Shown one piece after another: positions 18,994 to 28,023 of a stretch of 64,000 bases of DNA (its first letter is position 1; each line of letters begins with the position of its first letter). The notes below the pieces were generated by a model, which saw nothing but the letters and a program-made list of their open reading frames with translations, searched no databases and was not told the DNA's origin. The stretch comes from Hyphomicrobium sp. MC1. Lineage in GTDB: Bacteria > Pseudomonadota > Alphaproteobacteria > Rhizobiales > Hyphomicrobiaceae. The translations under genes were made by a program, and so were the position numbers. The stretch is from contig NC_015717.1 of assembly GCF_000253295.1 (NCBI RefSeq), positions 2,232,001 through 2,296,000 on the forward strand, given 5' to 3'.

Positions 18994-20028
18994 TGTCGTC
19001 TCTCCTTTTGCGTTTTGTGCGGGCTCCATCAGTCCGCGGATGATGCCGTCAGTGGCTGCCCACGATTTGCCGAGGGCCAACGTTGCATCGACGCGTTTCA
19101 GCCAGCCGCGGCCGAACCGCCAGAAGTGCGGGAGCGCGCGATAGCGCGCGCGGCGGATGTCGGCGTAGACTTCGATGAGATCGACGACGTTGCGCGCGCC
19201 GATGGCGCCGAGCGTCTCGGGACCGATCTCACCGTCGACCGTTACGCCGACGGACTGCTGCAGCATGCGGATCGCTGTGCCGACGCCGTGATTGACCGCA
19301 GCATCGAAATGCATGAGCGCCAGCGGCGCGGTGAATGCGCTGCAATCCGCGGGGTCGAAATAGCGGCGGCGATAAATGGTGGCGACGGTTGCGTCGGGAA
19401 TGGATTTCAGTTCCGCGATCAAACGGTCGCGCGATGAGCCGTCGAGCGTTTGACCTTTGAAGTTCGCATAGACTTCGAGCGTGATGCCCTTGTTGGTCGG
19501 GCCGCCGGGATCGTAGGCGTCGTCTGAAAATCCACCTTCCATTTCGAGGACGTGAGCGAGCGCCTTGGCGAAGATGCTGCCGTCTGCCGTTAGAATTTCG
19601 CTTTCGTCTTGCGGCCAACGCAATCCGAGCAAACGCGATTTATCGAAACTCGCAACCGTCACGGCATCGCTTTGATTACCGCCGAGGAGATAGAGCTTGC
19701 CAGCCGCCTCGCCGATGACGAAGCCGATGTGCCCGGCAGTCGGGTCATCGCCGCGCGAGAAAACAGCGATGGCACCGAGCCGCGCATCGTCGAGCGCCGT
19801 GCCCCACTCAAGATATGAGCGCGCGAGCAGTGAGCCCGTGTTGGAAACGCCAGCGCGTTTCAGCATGGCACCAGCGAACGCCGCGCACCAGGGCGTCGTT
19901 TCCGTTTTTACGTCATCATCACCAGCGTCGCGGAAATAACGCAGGATCTCCGGTGCGTTCGCATCGCCGGGAATTTCACGCACGCCAAGTTCGGCCCACG
20001 CTGCCGCCAGCCACGCCGGTTGGTCCAT
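18721..20028 (-). CDS. GTA lysis protein: CHAP/TIGR02594-type domain + GH108 muramidase + C-terminal holin
   Basis: 435 residues with three parts. Residues 1-130: an amidase/peptidase-like domain (ELGVREIPG.., WCAAFAGAMLKRAG, AGHIGFVIGEA) of the TIGR02594 type with catalytic Cys and His. Residues about 150-325: glycosyl hydrolase 108/peptidoglycan-binding type (LEMEGGFSDDAYDPGGPTNK, with the EGG catalytic Glu, and DGEIGPETLGA). Residues about 345-435: a holin with two membrane helices. Such activities release particles by lysis and are normally separate genes. ATG at 20028 is preferred over 20034 because GAGGA is then properly spaced. It is the last gene of the GTA cluster, behind the bipartite repeat. 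Confidence 0.8.
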   Translation of the reverse strand: MDQPAWLAAAWAELGVREIPGDANAPEILRYFRDAGDDDVKTETTPWCAAFAGAMLKRAGVSNTGSLLARSYLEWGTALDDARLGAIAVFSRGDDPTAGHIGFVIGEAAGKLYLLGGNQSDAVTVASFDKSRLLGLRWPQDESEILTADGSIFAKALAHVLEMEGGFSDDAYDPGGPTNKGITLEVYANFKGQTLDGSSRDRLIAELKSIPDATVATIYRRRYFDPADCSAFTAPLALMHFDAAVNHGVGTAIRMLQQSVGVTVDGEIGPETLGAIGARNVVDLIEVYADIRRARYRALPHFWRFGRGWLKRVDATLALGKSWAATDGIIRGLMEPAQNAKGETTMSDTSTTVTTDDSAKWWAQSKTLWGTVITAAATVLPLLAPTIGVSLPADVIQTFGDQAITAAQAVTGLIGTALAIYGRFTASSVLSIRKS

Positions 20029-20070
20029 TATCATTCCTCGAAATTTCCTCGACGACGCTTACAGAATCTT

Positions 20071-20159
20071 CGTCATGCCGACGGAGGTCGGCACCCAGAC
20101 AAGCCTCTGCAGAGCAATCGTGGATGGTTGTCTGGATCCCGGCCTGCGCCGGGATGACG
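20071..20159. repeat. Bipartite palindromic repeat, copy 1
   Basis: 89 bp. The left end is a hairpin CGTCATGCCGACGGAGGTCGG and the right end is CCCGGCCTGCGCCGGGATGACG. The outermost bases CGTCAT/ATGACG and the following CCAGACAA/TTGTCTGG-type segments pair across the whole unit. It fills the space between gp15 and the lysis gene. Other copies: 29780, 31290, 37956, 47544. Confidence 0.8.
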
Positions 20160-20181
20160 ATCTGATGATTTACGGCTCCGC

Positions 20182-23100
20182 CTAAACGACCGCAGAGCGC
20201 GCCGCACCGCGACCGAAGAGGACGTTGGTCTGATAGATTTTGACGACAACGCTTGATTGAACGCTGCCGAAGTCGGTGATCTGATTGGATGCGGTGTAGA
20301 TGACGTTTGGCGTCGAAGCCATCAGTGTGCGTTTCACTGTGGTGCCGTCGAGAATATCGATCTCGTAGGTTTCGCTCTCCTCGCCGAGCGGCACTTCGGG
20401 CAGTTCCCAGTTGTCACCACCCGTCCGTGAGCGCCGTATCCACGACAAACGAATATCGCCTGAAACGCGCGCGCCTTTGACATGCACGGGCGACAAGGGC
20501 CGCAATCCCAACCCTTGATACATAAATGGTACGGTGACATAGGACGCGTCACCGATGTCGCGATTGCCGGGACCGTAGCGCCAATTGAGCGTCAGCTTGC
20601 GCTCGCTTTCCTGCAGCGGAACGCGCGCCACCGCACCGTCGAGCAGTACAAACTGCGCGCCGCTCGCGAGCGTTTCCCTCATCGCGCTTTCGGTGCCGAA
20701 CTGCCCTCGCAGCAAACCGCTCAAGCGATAGGTTTGCGCATCGACCAACTCCGCGATCTGGAATTGAATGATCTCCCAATCGCCGTCGGCATTGCGAAGT
20801 GCCCCAAGGTTCGCGCCTGCGAGCATCGCGATGAGATCGACGGACGATAGCGCGCCGTTCGTCAGACGGACACGAAACGATGCGCGACGATCAAGGCGCC
20901 CCTCAGGCCCCGGTGGAACGTCATCGAGCGTCAAGCCGAGCGTTGCTGCCGCCGTCACCACCGCTTTCAACTGGTAGCCCGTTTCCTGTGGCGACGCGAA
21001 CAAAGCCACGCTGCCGGGCCACGGTTTCTGCATCGTCGCTGCGTATCCCGACGAGGCATCGAAGCTCGCATTCCACTGCGGCAAGTCCATCAGCGCGACC
21101 GCGGGCGAGCCGATCTGCACAAGCGGCGGCGGTGTTGCCGTGCGCCCCGGGACGTCGATCTGATCGTAAATGCTCGGATCGATGCTCAACGCCTGAATAT
21201 CGCGGATGCCGTGCTCGGAGACATCGGTCAATCGCAACAGGCGGATTCGACCGCCGAGGTCGGCTGAAACAATATCGCCTGGTTCCAGTGCGAGCGTAGA
21301 AGGTGGCAGTTTGAACGTTGCGGATTCGCGCGTCGCCCAGGTTTCGTAGAGCCAGCTTTCGGCAATTGAGGTCGCGAGCCCATCGTCAAGAACGATCGGC
21401 AAATCGGCTTCCGCCACGCGACCGCTCGCGCCTGTCAATCGCCGCGCTTCCGCAACGGCTTGCGGATAATCGTCGACATCGGTGATGTAGCGGACCTTGG
21501 CTGAGGCCGGGAGATCGGTCTCCTGCGCACGCGTCAATTCGTAGAGCGCGTCTCCAACGTTTTCTTCGACGAGGTCGTCAGGTTCCACCGACATGGCGGG
21601 TTCTGCGCGGCCGCGGTGACGGAATACGATGCTGCCGCTGCTCTCCACGCTATCGAAGAAATACGCGAGTTCCAGCGGTTGGATCGCATCGCGCGCCGCC
21701 ATTGTCCGATCGATAACGTAGCCGGGCACCGTGCCTGTCAAACCGGAAGCGTCGAACTCGGCGAAGCCCTGCTCCTTCAGGATCGCGGATACGACTTCAT
21801 TCAGCGCGGCGCCACCGAGGCGGCCGTTGACCCAGTGGCCGTGCTCCCAATTCGCGCCATCGCCCCAATAGGTGGTGGCATCGGGAAAAGCGGGAAACGG
21901 CCGCGCGTCCCAGCAGTAGACGTGGATATGGTCGAGATCGACCATCCGCGCGCCCGTCACCGAAGAGACCGGATTGAGACCAGCAACGTACCCGGGTTTC
22001 GTCCAGTCGAAGGCATCGCGCAAAACCTGGCGATGGCGTGCCTGCATCAGGTCATCGCGAAAGCCACGCGAATAATAGGGATACGCCGACTCCGAGCTTT
22101 TCGGATCGACGAAGACGTTCGGCTGGTTCGCACCTTTATCGACGGCTGGGCAGCCGATTTCCATGAACCAGAATGGTTTCGATTGCGGCGCCCATGCCGT
22201 CGCCGTCGCTCTTTCGACGCCACCGGGTCGATTGAAGTGCTGGTTATTCCACCACGAGAGAATGTCCTTGTAGCGGAATACCCACGGCTTGCCGTCGCCG
22301 TCGGTGATCGGCTTACGCACCTGGGCATCGCGATCGGCATCGGAGGCGTAATACCAATCGAACCCCTCGCCGCCGTGCACATTGCCACGCAGATAAGCCG
22401 GATCGTATATCGATGTCGCGCCGGCAATCGCATCGAGATGATCGCGGCCGTCGCGCCAATCCGCGAGCGGCCAATAGACGTCGATGCCGATGGCGTCGAT
22501 ATTAGGCGACGACCACAGCGGATCGAGATGAAAATAAACGTCGCCCGAGCCGTCGCCTGGCTGATGACCGAAGTATTCCGTCCAATCGGCAGCGTAGAGA
22601 ACTTTTGTCGCCGAGCCGAGAATGGACTTCACGTCCGCGGCAAGCGCGACGAGTGCCGACACGAAAGGATACGTTCCGGCGGCCGAACGCACCCACGTCA
22701 AGCCGCGCAATTCCGTACCGATAACGAACGCTTCGACGCCGCCTGCGGCTTTGGCAAGATATGCCTGATGCAAAACCATGCGCCGATACGACCATTCGGC
22801 AGGGCCGGAATAATGCACCGTTGTGCCCGACAGAGAGAAATCGGATACGGCCGCCGTGCCGACGAATGATGCGATCTGAGTTGCGGCGACGGCTGTCTTG
22901 TCTGGCGAACCTGTTTGTCCTGGCGCGGGATGACACGTGATGCGTCCGCGCCAAGGATAGACGGGTTGGCTCGCTCCGCCGTAGGGATTGGGCAACGCGT
23001 TTTCCGCGGGCACATCCATCAGAATAAAAGGCGTCAGCGTGACATTGAGACCGCGCGCTCTCATATCCGCGATTGCGGCGATGACGGTCTCATCGGATGG

Positions 23101-24132
23101 CGTACCGCCATAAGCGGCATTGCCATCACGCGTTGAAATCAAATACGCCGTGTCGCGCATCACTCCCGCGACAGACCAGTTCAGAGGCGCGGTCGATTTA
23201 TGGCGCGTCTCAACGCCGGGCTTGATCCGGCATTCGCCTGCGCGCAGATCGGTGCCGAACCAGCTGACGACAAACGAAACGGATTTCGCATTCGGAAGCT
23301 GAGTTTCGAGCTGATCGAGCGCCACCTGCCAATCGGTTGCACCCAAAAGCTGATGCACGTTTTCCGGCTGCGAAACGCCATCGTCTAATATCTGGCGCAC
23401 CGGCTCGGTCGCATAGACGAATTCACCGGAGCCTGGAATGAGAACAACGCCGCGCACGTCATTATCGGCATCGGACACGCTGCGATAGACTTCGAACGAC
23501 AGTTGCGGCACGCGATTGCCGTAGTCGACAAGCGGGAAATGCTCGAACACGACGTAGGCGACGCCGCGATATGCGGGTGCGTTGTCTGCGCCTTCTCGCG
23601 CCGCGATGAGGCTATCAACTGCTTGCGTTTCGGTGCCGGTGTGCAATCGGTATGTGGTGCGCGCGAGATCGAGTTCCTGCTCATCGGCCCAGATGCGGCC
23701 GATACGCGTGACCACACCCTCCCCCAACGCTACCGCAAAGTTGGCGTAATAGTTGTATTGTGTGACGCGGGTTTTGTTGCCGCTTGAGCCGCCCTTGCCG
23801 CTGCCGACCGCTTCCGTCGTCGTTACGATTTCTTCTTCGAGATCGGTCGCCCAGATGATCTGGCCGCCGACGCGCGCGCGCCCATAGAGCCGCGGCAACG
23901 GCGCGCCTTCGGTCGATGCGGTGACGCGCAGATCGCTCAGGCGCGGACCATCGACGGCACGCGTTTGGCCCGACGGCGCAAAGAGAACGCTATCGACATA
24001 TGAGCCTGCAAACGCGCCGACCTGCGATCCGATTGCTGCGCCGGACAGCGTTACGCCGAGCGCGCTGACGCCAGCCGGAAGCACGTTGCTGCCGACTGCG
24101 GCGCCGACAGCAGCAAGAGCGAGCGTTGCCAT
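20182..24132 (-). CDS. GTA gp15-like host-specificity/baseplate megatron protein
   Basis: 1316 residues, matching the usual size of GTA gp15. The N-terminal 60 residues are small and hydrophobic. A central region contains the GTA TIM-barrel-like domain (about residues 430-740; EAFVIGTELRGLTWVR, IDAIGIDVYWPLADWRDG, FWFMEIGCPAVDKGANQPN), a glycoside-hydrolase-like fold; a Phage-tail_3-type domain follows (about 780-960) and then a beta-rich C-terminus. The protein forms the tail tip and contacts the recipient surface. It follows gp14 after 72 bases. No inserted palindromes occur in this gene, unlike the head genes. Confidence 0.92.
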   Translation of the reverse strand: MATLALAAVGAAVGSNVLPAGVSALGVTLSGAAIGSQVGAFAGSYVDSVLFAPSGQTRAVDGPRLSDLRVTASTEGAPLPRLYGRARVGGQIIWATDLEEEIVTTTEAVGSGKGGSSGNKTRVTQYNYYANFAVALGEGVVTRIGRIWADEQELDLARTTYRLHTGTETQAVDSLIAAREGADNAPAYRGVAYVVFEHFPLVDYGNRVPQLSFEVYRSVSDADNDVRGVVLIPGSGEFVYATEPVRQILDDGVSQPENVHQLLGATDWQVALDQLETQLPNAKSVSFVVSWFGTDLRAGECRIKPGVETRHKSTAPLNWSVAGVMRDTAYLISTRDGNAAYGGTPSDETVIAAIADMRARGLNVTLTPFILMDVPAENALPNPYGGASQPVYPWRGRITCHPAPGQTGSPDKTAVAATQIASFVGTAAVSDFSLSGTTVHYSGPAEWSYRRMVLHQAYLAKAAGGVEAFVIGTELRGLTWVRSAAGTYPFVSALVALAADVKSILGSATKVLYAADWTEYFGHQPGDGSGDVYFHLDPLWSSPNIDAIGIDVYWPLADWRDGRDHLDAIAGATSIYDPAYLRGNVHGGEGFDWYYASDADRDAQVRKPITDGDGKPWVFRYKDILSWWNNQHFNRPGGVERATATAWAPQSKPFWFMEIGCPAVDKGANQPNVFVDPKSSESAYPYYSRGFRDDLMQARHRQVLRDAFDWTKPGYVAGLNPVSSVTGARMVDLDHIHVYCWDARPFPAFPDATTYWGDGANWEHGHWVNGRLGGAALNEVVSAILKEQGFAEFDASGLTGTVPGYVIDRTMAARDAIQPLELAYFFDSVESSGSIVFRHRGRAEPAMSVEPDDLVEENVGDALYELTRAQETDLPASAKVRYITDVDDYPQAVAEARRLTGASGRVAEADLPIVLDDGLATSIAESWLYETWATRESATFKLPPSTLALEPGDIVSADLGGRIRLLRLTDVSEHGIRDIQALSIDPSIYDQIDVPGRTATPPPLVQIGSPAVALMDLPQWNASFDASSGYAATMQKPWPGSVALFASPQETGYQLKAVVTAAATLGLTLDDVPPGPEGRLDRRASFRVRLTNGALSSVDLIAMLAGANLGALRNADGDWEIIQFQIAELVDAQTYRLSGLLRGQFGTESAMRETLASGAQFVLLDGAVARVPLQESERKLTLNWRYGPGNRDIGDASYVTVPFMYQGLGLRPLSPVHVKGARVSGDIRLSWIRRSRTGGDNWELPEVPLGEESETYEIDILDGTTVKRTLMASTPNVIYTASNQITDFGSVQSSVVVKIYQTNVLFGRGAARSAVV

Positions 24133-24204
24133 GAGTAGCCTTTCCGTGGATCAAGTCGTCATCCTCGAACAGGCGAGGCTGTTCGAGGATCGTGTGAGCA
24201 TCAC

Positions 24205-24642
24205 TCACACCAGACCGGGAAATCGAAATGTTCCAGCGATGCGCCGTCGCCACCAGGGCGTCAGCGTGATCTCGGCGGCGGCGGCACCTTCCATCGCGTG
24301 AACCATCGTCCAGGCGCTTGTCAGGATGCCGGCATGCTTCGCGACGCAACCTTCACGCAAACGAAAAACGACGACGTCGCCGCCACGAGCTTCGACAATC
24401 GGCACGCGCTTAAGATGGCGCTCCGCCGCTTCGAGCATCGCTTCGCAGCCGCTCGTCTCCGCCCAGTCGCGGCTATAGACAGGTGGAGCTTCTGCATCGC
24501 TGCCGTAAAGGTCGCGCCAAACACCACGCACCAATCCAAGGCAATCGGCACCGATACCGCAGACGCTGGCTTGATGATGATACGGCGTGCCGATCCAGCG
24601 GCGCGCCGTCACGACGATGCCGTCTCTGGTCAGTGCATTCAT
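24205..24642 (-). CDS. GTA gp14-like NlpC/P60 cell-wall peptidase
   Basis: 145 residues. Catalytic Cys in GADCLGLVRGVWRDLYG, His in KHAGILTSAWTMVHAMEG, and the start ARRWIGTPYHHQAS are typical of the phage/GTA NlpC family (TIGR02219). The peptidase sits at the tail tip and is thought to open recipient peptidoglycan. ATG at 24642 is chosen because it gives the family-typical short lead before RWIGTPYHH. Between gp13 and gp15, as in RcGTA. Confidence 0.93.
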   Translation of the reverse strand: MNALTRDGIVVTARRWIGTPYHHQASVCGIGADCLGLVRGVWRDLYGSDAEAPPVYSRDWAETSGCEAMLEAAERHLKRVPIVEARGGDVVVFRLREGCVAKHAGILTSAWTMVHAMEGAAAAEITLTPWWRRRIAGTFRFPGLV

Positions 24643-24725
24643 GGATTCATTTCCGGCACGTAAGGGGTGACGCATGAAATTCGCCATCCTTCGGCTGCGA
24701 CTAGCTGTGGACGCAAAGGTGTCTT

Positions 24726-25586
24726 TCAGCTCGCGCCGCCGATCTGCGTGAGAAACTTGTTGCCTGGGATCGAGGGAAAACCGCGGAAGTTGATCGTGTT
24801 CGCAAAGCGCGCTTTGCAGGTGTCGAAGCGCTTGTCGCAGCCGGCAGTGATGAAGAACGCATCCCCACTCGCAGGCGGCCCTTCCGCTTCAGCCCAAAGC
24901 TCGATCTCGACAGATGCCGCGAACTTCGTGTGCGCCTTGACTTCGATCTTCAGACCTGACGATACACCGGACGTGAACGTCAAAAGCCCGCGCGAGAAAA
25001 AGCGCGTCGCAAAGCCGTCCAATCCCGACACCGTGAAGCGGCGCGCCGATTTCAACGCGAGGATCGTGCCAGCACCTCGAAAGGCCGGGGACGTCAGATC
25101 GACCGTACAGCGCGCATCGCCGAGATCGGCATCGCAGGTTTTCTGAAGGAGCCTTCCCGTCGGCTGCTGCAGATAATGCGCAAGGCCGCGCAGCTCGGCG
25201 GTGAATGCCGAACCCGTTCGCCGCACCTCCCCGATGCTGCCGGAACGCATCAGCACGCGCTGTTCGGGATCAGCCCAATTGACCCGATAAATCGCGATGC
25301 GGGCATCGTCGTATCGTCCGGCTGCGAGGTCGGCGTCAGTCAGCGTCGCAGACGACAGTGCGCCGGCGACCTCCAAGTTATCGACCGACAGGCCGAGGCC
25401 GTCGGTGATGTCACTTGCCGTGAAGCCACTCGCGGCTTCGTAGGTTATGCCGCCGAATGCAATTGAGTTATCGTGATCGGTGAAGCCAAGCACGGTGCCG
25501 TCGCGGCGCGCGATACGCCAGCACCAGCATAGCGTCGTCGTGCCGGACGCGAGATGCGCGGCGAATTCCGGCGACAGCGATTTCAC
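24726..25586 (-). CDS. GTA gp13-like hub protein (DUF2163)
   Basis: 286 residues. Family segments LCWCWRIARRDGTVLGFTDHD and GLAHYLQQPTGRLLQKTCDADLGDARC are followed by the C-terminal GCDKRFDTCKARFANTINFRG. The Cys residues in CDADLGDARC and GCDKRFDTC correspond to the cluster that binds an iron-sulfur centre in the RcGTA hub. The start is GTG at 25586, overlapping the gp12 stop as GTGA. Confidence 0.93.
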   Translation of the reverse strand: MKSLSPEFAAHLASGTTTLCWCWRIARRDGTVLGFTDHDNSIAFGGITYEAASGFTASDITDGLGLSVDNLEVAGALSSATLTDADLAAGRYDDARIAIYRVNWADPEQRVLMRSGSIGEVRRTGSAFTAELRGLAHYLQQPTGRLLQKTCDADLGDARCTVDLTSPAFRGAGTILALKSARRFTVSGLDGFATRFFSRGLLTFTSGVSSGLKIEVKAHTKFAASVEIELWAEAEGPPASGDAFFITAGCDKRFDTCKARFANTINFRGFPSIPGNKFLTQIGGAS

Positions 25587-26221
25587 AGCCGCACCTCCAC
25601 GATCGGAATGTTCGGAATAGCGCCAGACGTAAAGCCGGAGAGATTGATTTCCAGTTTGTCGGTATCGAAACGCACCGGCACGTCGAATTCAAAACCTGCC
25701 GTCACGCTTTCTCCCGCCGCAGGAACGTGGCCTGCGAGAAACGTCACGACACCTGTCGCGGGATCGACGGCGTAATCGGTGCCGTCCGCCTTCTGCACAC
25801 CGGATACGGCGACCGTCACGCTTCCCGCGACGGGCTTTTTGATGTCGCGCGTCCACGGCGCGAAGGCATTGCCGTAGACTTTCGTCAACTGGAACGCGGC
25901 CCGAGTGCCGTCTCCCGTGCCGACGATCTGATCGAGCGGGGATGGCGCAGCGTTCGGCGCGCAGGATTTCCAATCCATCGGATCGCGCCAGCGAAAGCCG
26001 TGCAGACGGCCACGGCGTTCCTCGAAAAACGCGATGATCTGGTGCAAGTCGTCGAGCGACTTCACGCCGTATCCCGCATTATAACTGCGGCGGCTATCGG
26101 CCCAGCGACTGTTGCGTTCTTCATAGCCGGAGCCAAGCACGACAACGTCGGTGCGCCGTTCCGGCCCACCTTGCGCGTTGCGCGAGATTGCTGTTGGAAA
26201 TCGGACGTCGTGAAAGGACAT
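25583..26221 (-). CDS. GTA gp12-like distal tail protein (DUF2460)
   Basis: 212 residues. MSFHDVRFPTAISRNAQGGP, RNSRWADSRRSYNAGYG and the FRWRDPMDWKS segment are the hallmarks of DUF2460/TIGR02217 distal tail proteins. It forms the ring between tail tube and hub. 27 bases after gp11; coupled to gp13 by overlap. Confidence 0.93.
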   Translation of the reverse strand: MSFHDVRFPTAISRNAQGGPERRTDVVVLGSGYEERNSRWADSRRSYNAGYGVKSLDDLHQIIAFFEERRGRLHGFRWRDPMDWKSCAPNAAPSPLDQIVGTGDGTRAAFQLTKVYGNAFAPWTRDIKKPVAGSVTVAVSGVQKADGTDYAVDPATGVVTFLAGHVPAAGESVTAGFEFDVPVRFDTDKLEINLSGFTSGAIPNIPIVEVRL

Positions 26222-26248
26222 GGCGAACCATCGATTACGAAGTGAACG

Positions 26249-26839
26249 TTAGAGATTCCGCTGCCCGGCAGCCGCGGCGCGCGCGATCATCGCGGCGATC
26301 TGCGATTGCGAGCGATTGAAGCTTTGGGCGTCTGGCGTGGTGATATTGATTGTCACGTTCTGGCCGCCGCCGCCTGCCATCGCGACGCCGAGGCGGCCAT
26401 CGGACCCACGCGTCAGGGGCATGATGGCTTCAGGCCCTCTTTCGCCCGCGAGCCCCGTCGCGCCACCCGCAAGCGGAAACGAGATCGGACTTGCGATCAC
26501 GCCACCGCTTGCGAACGGCACCGGTGTGCCCTGCTGGATCACGCCGCCTTTGGCGAACGGCAATACGCCGGAGATCGCGCTTTGAAACACGGACGCCAAT
26601 CCCGTCGTCAACGGTTGCAACGCGGATTTCAACGCCAGGTTCGAGACGTTGAGCGCAAGCGACTTAAAGACATCGCCGACATTCTTGCCTTTGACCGCGA
26701 TGTCGTCGAAAGCCGAAACCAGCGTCGTCGAAAACTGTCGTCCGAGTCGCGTCGTCGACGTCAGCGCTGTTTGCAGATCGCTGGTATCGGCCGTGATTTT
26801 TACGCTCCACGTTTCGAGCGGTTCGTCAGTCGTTGCCAT
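26249..26839 (-). CDS. GTA gp11-like tape-measure protein
   Basis: 196 residues, short as in other GTAs whose tails are short. An N-terminal helical part (LETWSVKITADTSDLQTALT.., VGDVFKSLALNVSNLALK) leads into a Gly/Ala-rich region (FAKGGVIQQGTPVPFASGG.., GERGPEAIMPLTRGSDG) and the end TINITTPDAQSFNRSQSQIA, all typical. It determines tail length and occupies the tube lumen. ATG at 26839 has GAAGGGG at good spacing and overlaps gp10.1 by 14 bases. Confidence 0.9.
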   Translation of the reverse strand: MATTDEPLETWSVKITADTSDLQTALTSTTRLGRQFSTTLVSAFDDIAVKGKNVGDVFKSLALNVSNLALKSALQPLTTGLASVFQSAISGVLPFAKGGVIQQGTPVPFASGGVIASPISFPLAGGATGLAGERGPEAIMPLTRGSDGRLGVAMAGGGGQNVTINITTPDAQSFNRSQSQIAAMIARAAAAGQRNL

Positions 26840-27014
26840 GTTGCGCCCCTTCATCCGGAAAGCGTTGCATGAGATCGTGAAGGTGGCGGCGCGACGGCCC
26901 ATCGGAGTCCGCCGGACTTCCGAACCGTCCGCGAAGCGCCGCTTGCAACTCGCGCGGCGTCAGGTTCCAGAACACGCGCGGCTGTAGCCCGAGTGCGCCA
27001 AGGCCAAGCTCCAT
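26826..27014 (-). CDS. GTA gp10.1-like tail assembly chaperone
   Basis: 62 residues. The pattern GLGALGLQPRVFWNLTPRELQAALRG is the signature of small phage tail assembly chaperones (TIGR02216 type). Its ATG overlaps the gp10 stop as TGATG. In tailed phages such proteins hold the tape measure during tail assembly, consistent with its place just before gp11. Confidence 0.85.
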   Translation of the reverse strand: MELGLGALGLQPRVFWNLTPRELQAALRGRFGSPADSDGPSRRHLHDLMQRFPDEGAQHGND

Positions 27015-27391
27015 CACTTTGTCCCAACGAAAGGGATGCGTGCTGCGCCGCCGTCCTCGTCGCTTGCGTCTTTGGTGTTCTCATCGCCGCCGAACGTCGC
27101 GCGCAGCAATCGCGCGACGATATCGACGTAGCCCGCAGCACCACCTGCGACTTGCATGGCGTTGACGTCGTCTTCGCTGATCGCACATCCGGCCCAGCGG
27201 AGACCCGCGGTGATGATCTTGGTGCAGTCGCGCGCAGAAAGGCGTCCCTTCTCGAAGCGCGCCGCGAGCGCCAGCATGTCTTCGTCGCCGAAAGCGCTTT
27301 CCAGCTCAGCAAGCGCGCCGAGCGTCAGCACCAGCCGATACGGCTGGCCGTCGAACATCGCTTCGATTTCGCCACGGTGTTTGTTGATCAT
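27014..27391 (-). CDS. GTA gp10-like tail assembly chaperone
   Basis: 125 residues. INKHRGEIEAMFDGQPYRL.LTLGALAELESAFG and LSARDCTKIITAGLRWAG are family-typical of the GTA gp10/TAC group. ATG at 27391 is chosen with AAAGGGTCC upstream; extending the frame further would run through the palindromic repeat at 27409-27449. The last residues overlap gp10.1. Confidence 0.88.
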   Translation of the reverse strand: MINKHRGEIEAMFDGQPYRLVLTLGALAELESAFGDEDMLALAARFEKGRLSARDCTKIITAGLRWAGCAISEDDVNAMQVAGGAAGYVDIVARLLRATFGGDENTKDASDEDGGAARIPFVGTK

Positions 27392-27408
27392 GATGGACCC
27401 TTTTGTTG

Positions 27409-27449
27409 GCGTGTTGCGACACTGCTTCGCGGAGCCGGCCGCAACGCGC
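27409..27449. repeat. Palindromic element, between gp9 and gp10
   Basis: Outer stem GCGTGTTGC/GCAACGCGC encloses the family core, here with a small defect (GACACTGCTTCGCGGAGCCGGCC). Preceded by TTTTGTTG and followed by GGGCTTGGAGCTTCGTTC; both flanks recur at the copy at 39785, so the mobile unit is longer than the hairpin. Confidence 0.8.
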
Positions 27450-27482
27450 GGGCTTGGAGCTTCGTTCATCGTGGATTGTCGA

Positions 27483-27899
27483 TTATGCTGACGCCGTGAA
27501 GCTCAATTCGCCCGCGCTTTCGAGCGTGAGATCGAACGTCAACTCGGCATCGTGGCGGCCGGAAAATTCGAGCGAGGTGATCTGGAACGCGCCCGCAATC
27601 GTGCCGAAGTCGGGAACGATCACCTGCCAATCGCGCACCGTGCCGTTGAAGGCGTAGTCGCGGATCGTGGCGTCCGACGCCGCATCCTTGAACACGCCGG
27701 AACCGGTGATGCGCGCCGACTTCACGCCCGCGCCGCTCAGAAGCTCGCGCCATTGACCGGCGCTTTCGGTGTTGGTGATCTCGACCGTCTCGGCGCTGAT
27801 CGAAAGCGCTCGTGCGCGAAGACCCGCGACCGTCGTGAAAACGTCCGCGCCGGCCGTGTCGACCTTCAAGAGGAGGTCCTTGCCTTTTTGTGCTGTCAT
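27483..27899 (-). CDS. GTA gp9-like major tail tube protein
   Basis: 138 residues: MTAQKGKDLLLKVDTAG.. beginning, TVEITNTESAGQWRELLSGAGVKSARITG motif region and a beta-rich end (ELTFDLTLESAGELSFTA) typical of the phage major tail protein family (TIGR02126). It forms the tail tube. Flanked on both sides by palindromic elements. Confidence 0.93.
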   Translation of the reverse strand: MTAQKGKDLLLKVDTAGADVFTTVAGLRARALSISAETVEITNTESAGQWRELLSGAGVKSARITGSGVFKDAASDATIRDYAFNGTVRDWQVIVPDFGTIAGAFQITSLEFSGRHDAELTFDLTLESAGELSFTASA

Positions 27900-27920
27900 G
27901 GGAGGGGGTCTCTTTGGTTG

Positions 27921-27961
27921 GTGCCCGGCGAATCCGCTTCGCGGAGCTGGCCGCCGGGCAC
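27921..27961. repeat. Palindromic element, between gp8 and gp9
   Basis: Outer stem GTGCCCGGCG/CGCCGGGCAC, core AATCCGCTTCGCGGAGCTGGC. The same outer stem is used by the copy at 37672, inside the portal gene. Confidence 0.8.
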
Positions 27962-28023
27962 GGGGCTTGACGGATTCCCAAACGGCAGCGCTGCGCTTAT
28001 CCGTTCGAGAATGACGAGGAAGA

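Noticed and set aside
21616..22869. 417-codon open frame on the plus strand
   Set aside because: Antisense to the gp15-like gene; composition is Arg/Ile-rich and no family is recognised.
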